A DNA stretch of 15,037 nucleotides from a bacterium (GTDB lineage Bacteria > Acidobacteriota > Blastocatellia > Pyrinomonadales > Pyrinomonadaceae), in the NCBI GenBank assembly GCA_029945985.1, contig JAQSDP010000445.1, positions 1 through 15,037 of the forward strand, written 5' to 3'. This document shows positions 12,670 to 15,037 of this stretch, one piece after another; position 1 is the stretch's first letter; the number at the start of each line of letters is the position of its first letter. The notes below the pieces were generated by a model, which was not told the DNA's origin, ran no database searches, and saw nothing but the letters and a program-made list of their open reading frames with translations. The position numbers were made by a program, and so were the translations under genes.

Positions 12670-13226
12670 CTACCAAACCCGCTCGTCTTCCGCGAGCAGG
12701 CCGAATTTGAGGAAATCATGCGGACGCCCATGGAGCACTTCGGCCTGGCGAGTCGTGCTTTCGAGTTTGAATCCGAGAGGCTCGGGGGGCGCGGCACTAC
12801 GCGAATTCTCGGCCGAACATCGGATCTCGACCCCCTTCATCTCAAGCTCGTCGAACGCATATTGCGATCATCGCTCGGCGCGCCCTTTTGATGACTCCCT
12901 TCCCTTCTTCCTCGCGGTCGATCCAGTAGCCGATCTCGCAGACCCTGGAGATCCAGTCGAGCCGATTGAACACTCTCGAGCTGATCAGATCGCCGTTGCG
13001 GACTAGAGCAAGGCCAGAGTTTTCTTATCCAGAGGGATTCTTGATCCCCTCGAAGATGAAATTTCGAGCGTGGGCGACTTAATTATCCTGAGTCATCCAC
13101 TGCTTATACGTCCGAGGATGCTCCCTATTCTGCAACACGATCTCCAAGGCCGCATAACCTCTGTTTCACGGCAGCCCGCGTTCTCAAGTCGCCATCTCGA
13201 AATTCAGTTCTTAGCTCCTTGTCCAT
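12670..13226 (-). pseudogene. Decayed RimJ/YdaF-type GNAT acetyltransferase pseudogene
   Basis: Read on the minus strand, this otherwise gene-free stretch contains almost an entire ribosomal-protein-acetyltransferase-like (RimJ/RimL/YdaF) protein in pieces. The start is ATG 13226, overlapping the end of glgA by 16 nt (MDKELRTEFRDGDLRTRAAV). A frameshift near 13150-13160 follows. The next frame gives LEIVLQNREHPRTYKQWM, an in-frame TAA at 13079-13081, VAHARNFIFEGIKN, a second TAA at 13025-13027, then NGDLISS and FNRLDWISRVCEIGYWID. One extra A near 12862 changes frame; removing it restores IAYAFDELE, after which VEIRCSAENSRS, LGFKLESTTRQAEVLHGR and a TAG at 12670-12672 follow. Two stops and two frameshifts are too many for sequencing error, so the gene is dead. 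It lies between glgA and purA and is probably still transcribed with glgA. Confidence 0.8.
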
Positions 13227-14632
13227 TCGTAAAGTTCGACGTACTTTCGAGCGGCGTTCTCCCAAGAATTGTCTACCGCCATTCCGTTTCGTTGGATCTT
13301 CAGCCACGTTTCCTTATCCGCATAGGCGAACAGTGCTTCGTAGATCTTCTCGAGGAAACGGTCTGCCCGATACTGCCCAAACTTAAATCCATTACCCGTC
13401 CCCGTGGCGGCATCCCAGTTCTGGACAGTGTCGTCGAGACCGCCCGTTGCACGGACGATCGGAACCGTGCCGTACCGCAGCGAGTACATCTGATTCAAGC
13501 CGCAGGGCTCAAACTTCGACGGCATCATGAACATGTCCGCCCCGGCCTCGATCAGATGTGCAAGCGGTTCGCTATAACCTCGATAAACGCCTACCTGATT
13601 CGGAGCGAGATCGTGCAGCCTCTGCCAGAAGTCTTCGTAACGCTTCTCGCCTGATCCCAGAGACACGATAAATGCACCCGCGGCAAGAACTTCGCCGGCT
13701 ACCTGCATCATCAGGTCAATTCCCTTCTGGCCCGTGAGGCGGGTGATGTTAGCGATCACCGGCCGCTCTAGATCTTGTGGAAGCATGAATCGCTCGAGCA
13801 TCGCTCGTTTGCACTCACGCTTGCCTGACAGATCGTCGATCGAGAAATTCGCTGGCAGTTCCGGATCAGTGGCCGGATTCCAGACTTCGTAATCGACGCC
13901 ATTCGTTATTCCGACCAGCCGATCTGCACGCATGCGAGTTAGCCAGTCGAGCCCGTGTCCAAACTCCGGCGTTTGGATCTCGTATCCATAGCGCCTCGAC
14001 ACAGTCGAAAGAACATCCGACGCCTCGAGCCCCGCCTTCATTGCGGATGCGTAGCCGTTGAAAGAGAATGCGTTCCGCGCAAACTCAGATCCGAAGCCCA
14101 ACTTCCAAAGTTCGCTCGCACTGAACCCACCCTGATAGGCCATGTTGTGAATCGAGAATACGGTTCGCGTATTCCGCGAGTAGTCATCCCAACGGCGAAG
14201 TTCGGCAATCTCGACGGCAGCGAACCCACAGTGCCAGTCGTTCAGGTGAACAATATCCGGAGCCGCTCCGATCCGCTTCAGTAGAACCAACGCCGCGTGA
14301 TTGAAGAAGGCGAATCTTTCGTGGTCCTCGTTGTAGCCATAGATGGAGTCACGGTGAAACAACGATGGAGCGTCAATCAAAAAGGTCGGCGAACCATTCG
14401 CTTCGCTGTAAAACGCCTTGGCCGGATAAATTCCACCACGCCAATCTACGTTCAGATCTTCAACCGCCGTATCCCACAGGTACTCGCCCTTCGTCTGCCA
14501 ATAACAAGGTGTTATCAATACGGAATCAACACCGACAGCCTTCAATGCCTTTGGCAACGCCCCGGCAACATCGCCGAGCCCTCCAGTCTTGGAGTAGGGC
14601 ACCGCCTCGGCTGAAATCACTGCAACTCTCAT
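13211..14632 (-). CDS. glgA: Glycogen synthase (ADP-glucose type, GT5)
   Basis: A 473-residue glycosyltransferase family 5 enzyme that extends alpha-1,4-glucan from ADP-glucose. Motifs are the N-terminal KTGGLGDVAGALPKAL (15-30, sugar-nucleotide/glucan site), VHLNDWHCGF (128-137), SIHNMAYQG (160-168), VGITNGVDYEVWNP (240-253), NITRLTGQKGID (295-306, with Arg298 and Lys303 for the nucleotide phosphates), and the C-terminal SKFEPCGLNQMYSLRYGT (372-389, containing catalytic-region Glu375) followed by VRATGGLDDTV. Length is normal. The ATG at 14632 gives the standard MRVAVISAEAVPYSKTGG opening. It follows rho and its terminator, so it should have its own promoter in 14633-14680. The 3' end contains the start and ribosome-binding region of the decayed acetyltransferase gene. 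No other glycogen gene is present in the window. Confidence 0.96.
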   Translation of the reverse strand: MRVAVISAEAVPYSKTGGLGDVAGALPKALKAVGVDSVLITPCYWQTKGEYLWDTAVEDLNVDWRGGIYPAKAFYSEANGSPTFLIDAPSLFHRDSIYGYNEDHERFAFFNHAALVLLKRIGAAPDIVHLNDWHCGFAAVEIAELRRWDDYSRNTRTVFSIHNMAYQGGFSASELWKLGFGSEFARNAFSFNGYASAMKAGLEASDVLSTVSRRYGYEIQTPEFGHGLDWLTRMRADRLVGITNGVDYEVWNPATDPELPANFSIDDLSGKRECKRAMLERFMLPQDLERPVIANITRLTGQKGIDLMMQVAGEVLAAGAFIVSLGSGEKRYEDFWQRLHDLAPNQVGVYRGYSEPLAHLIEAGADMFMMPSKFEPCGLNQMYSLRYGTVPIVRATGGLDDTVQNWDAATGTGNGFKFGQYRADRFLEKIYEALFAYADKETWLKIQRNGMAVDNSWENAARKYVELYEWTRS

Positions 14633-14681
14633 ATCGGATCTGAACAGGACTAGAGTTTACAGGCAAGCGGCTCGAAGAGAC

Positions 14682-14711
14682 AAAAACGCCGGACACATCA
14701 TCCGGCGTTTT
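14682..14711 (-). terminator. Intrinsic terminator of rho
   Basis: AAAACGCCGGA (14683-14693) pairs perfectly with TCCGGCGTTTT (14701-14711), an 11-bp stem with a 7-nt loop. On the minus strand it is followed by five T, 23 nt after the rho stop. The symmetric A/T ends would also let it act on plus-strand transcripts. Confidence 0.9.
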
Positions 14712-14734
14712 AGTACTAAAAATGTAATTCCTTG

Positions 14735-15037
14735 CTAGGTCTGCATCGAAGCGAGGAACTCTGCGTTGGTCTTGGTCTTGCTGAGTCGCTCGAGAACGAC
14801 TTCCATTTGCTCGACGGGCGAGAGTGGATTAAGCACGCGACGCATGACCCAGATACGATTGAGGTCTTCCTTGCTGATAAGAAGCTCTTCCTTACGCGTA
14901 CCGGACCTCTGGAGGTCGATCGCCGGGAACAGACGCTTGTCGGAAAGTCGACGATCGAGATGGATCTCCGAGTTACCGGTTCCCTTGAACTCTTCGAAGA
15001 TCACGTCGTCCATTCGCGAGCCGGTGTCGATCAGTGC
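14735..15037 (-). CDS. rho: Transcription termination factor Rho, C-terminal 100 residues (partial)
   Basis: The reading frame enters from the right edge of the window and stops with TAG at 14735-14737. It covers the C-terminal part of the RecA-like ATPase domain of Rho, the hexameric RNA helicase that ends transcription. The sequence runs ALIDTGSRMDDVIFEEFKGT, then GNSEIHLDRRLSDKRLFPAID, then RSGTRKEELL and a C-terminal MRRVLNPLSPVEQMEVVLER region, ending SKTKTNAEFLASMQT. This aligns closely by eye with the end of E. coli Rho. The N-terminal RNA-binding part lies outside the window. A strong terminator follows. Confidence 0.97.
   Translation of the reverse strand, partial: ALIDTGSRMDDVIFEEFKGTGNSEIHLDRRLSDKRLFPAIDLQRSGTRKEELLISKEDLNRIWVMRRVLNPLSPVEQMEVVLERLSKTKTNAEFLASMQT

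Noticed and set aside
12707..13006. 99-codon plus-strand frame in the glgA-purA gap
   Set aside because: It has no family features and lies antisense to the recognisable acetyltransferase remnants, which explain the sequence better.
13070..13654. 194-codon plus-strand frame
   Set aside because: It is antisense to glgA, whose motifs continue through this region.
14654..14683. Possible glgA promoter TTGTCT, 18 bp, TAAACT on the minus strand
   Set aside because: Matches are only four of six at both boxes and it overlaps the rho terminator T-run; too weak to list as a feature, though a glgA promoter is expected in this area.

Overview
The window most likely comes from an Acidobacteriota genome, with Blastocatellia/Pyrinomonadales-type as the best guess. 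This placement is inferred from four things: a VWFA-domain secreted protein of the kind expanded in that phylum, a menaquinone-type MenG, moderately high GC with strong G/C preference at third positions, and a glycogen synthase/Rho neighbourhood. No rRNA or other definitive marker is present. Nothing indicates phage, plasmid, IS element or CRISPR. The genes divide into two convergent blocks that meet near 7.5 kb.

Plus-strand block (1-7474). The tail of an unidentified gene overlaps menG (demethylmenaquinone methyltransferase). A tightly packed run follows: two peptide-type ABC permeases (DppB-like and DppC-like), the three subunits of ATP-dependent 5-oxoprolinase in the order pxpB-pxpC-pxpA, and an NRAMP-fold permease resembling Bacillus YcsG. 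Four junctions in this run overlap, abut or are very short. The two junctions flanking pxpC are the exceptions: they are 52 and 73 nt long and carry a heptamer tandem repeat and a 16-nt direct repeat respectively. The most economical reading is import of peptides or 5-oxoproline (pyroglutamate) and ATP-driven opening to glutamate. The block ends with a secreted VWFA protein.

Minus-strand block (15037-7531, in transcription order). It contains the C-terminus of Rho with its terminator; glgA; a heavily decayed RimJ/YdaF-type GNAT gene; purA; a second GNAT gene broken by a single frameshift; a tRNA-Lys(TTT) with encoded CCA, a candidate promoter and a clear terminator; a D-serine dehydratase/D-threonine aldolase-family enzyme; a secreted beta-lactamase-fold serine hydrolase 4 nt behind it; and a small secreted Tyr/Gly/Gln-rich protein with its own terminator. 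The hydrolase and the D-amino-acid enzyme look co-transcribed and may form a D-amino-acid scavenging pair.

The only stretch over 300 bases without an intact gene is 12603-13210, and it is filled by the decayed GNAT gene. Most genes belong to recognised families. The points most worth attention are the NRAMP-fold permease that lacks the metal-site motifs inside the oxoprolinase operon, the repeat-bearing junctions around pxpC, and the two broken acetyltransferase genes flanking purA.
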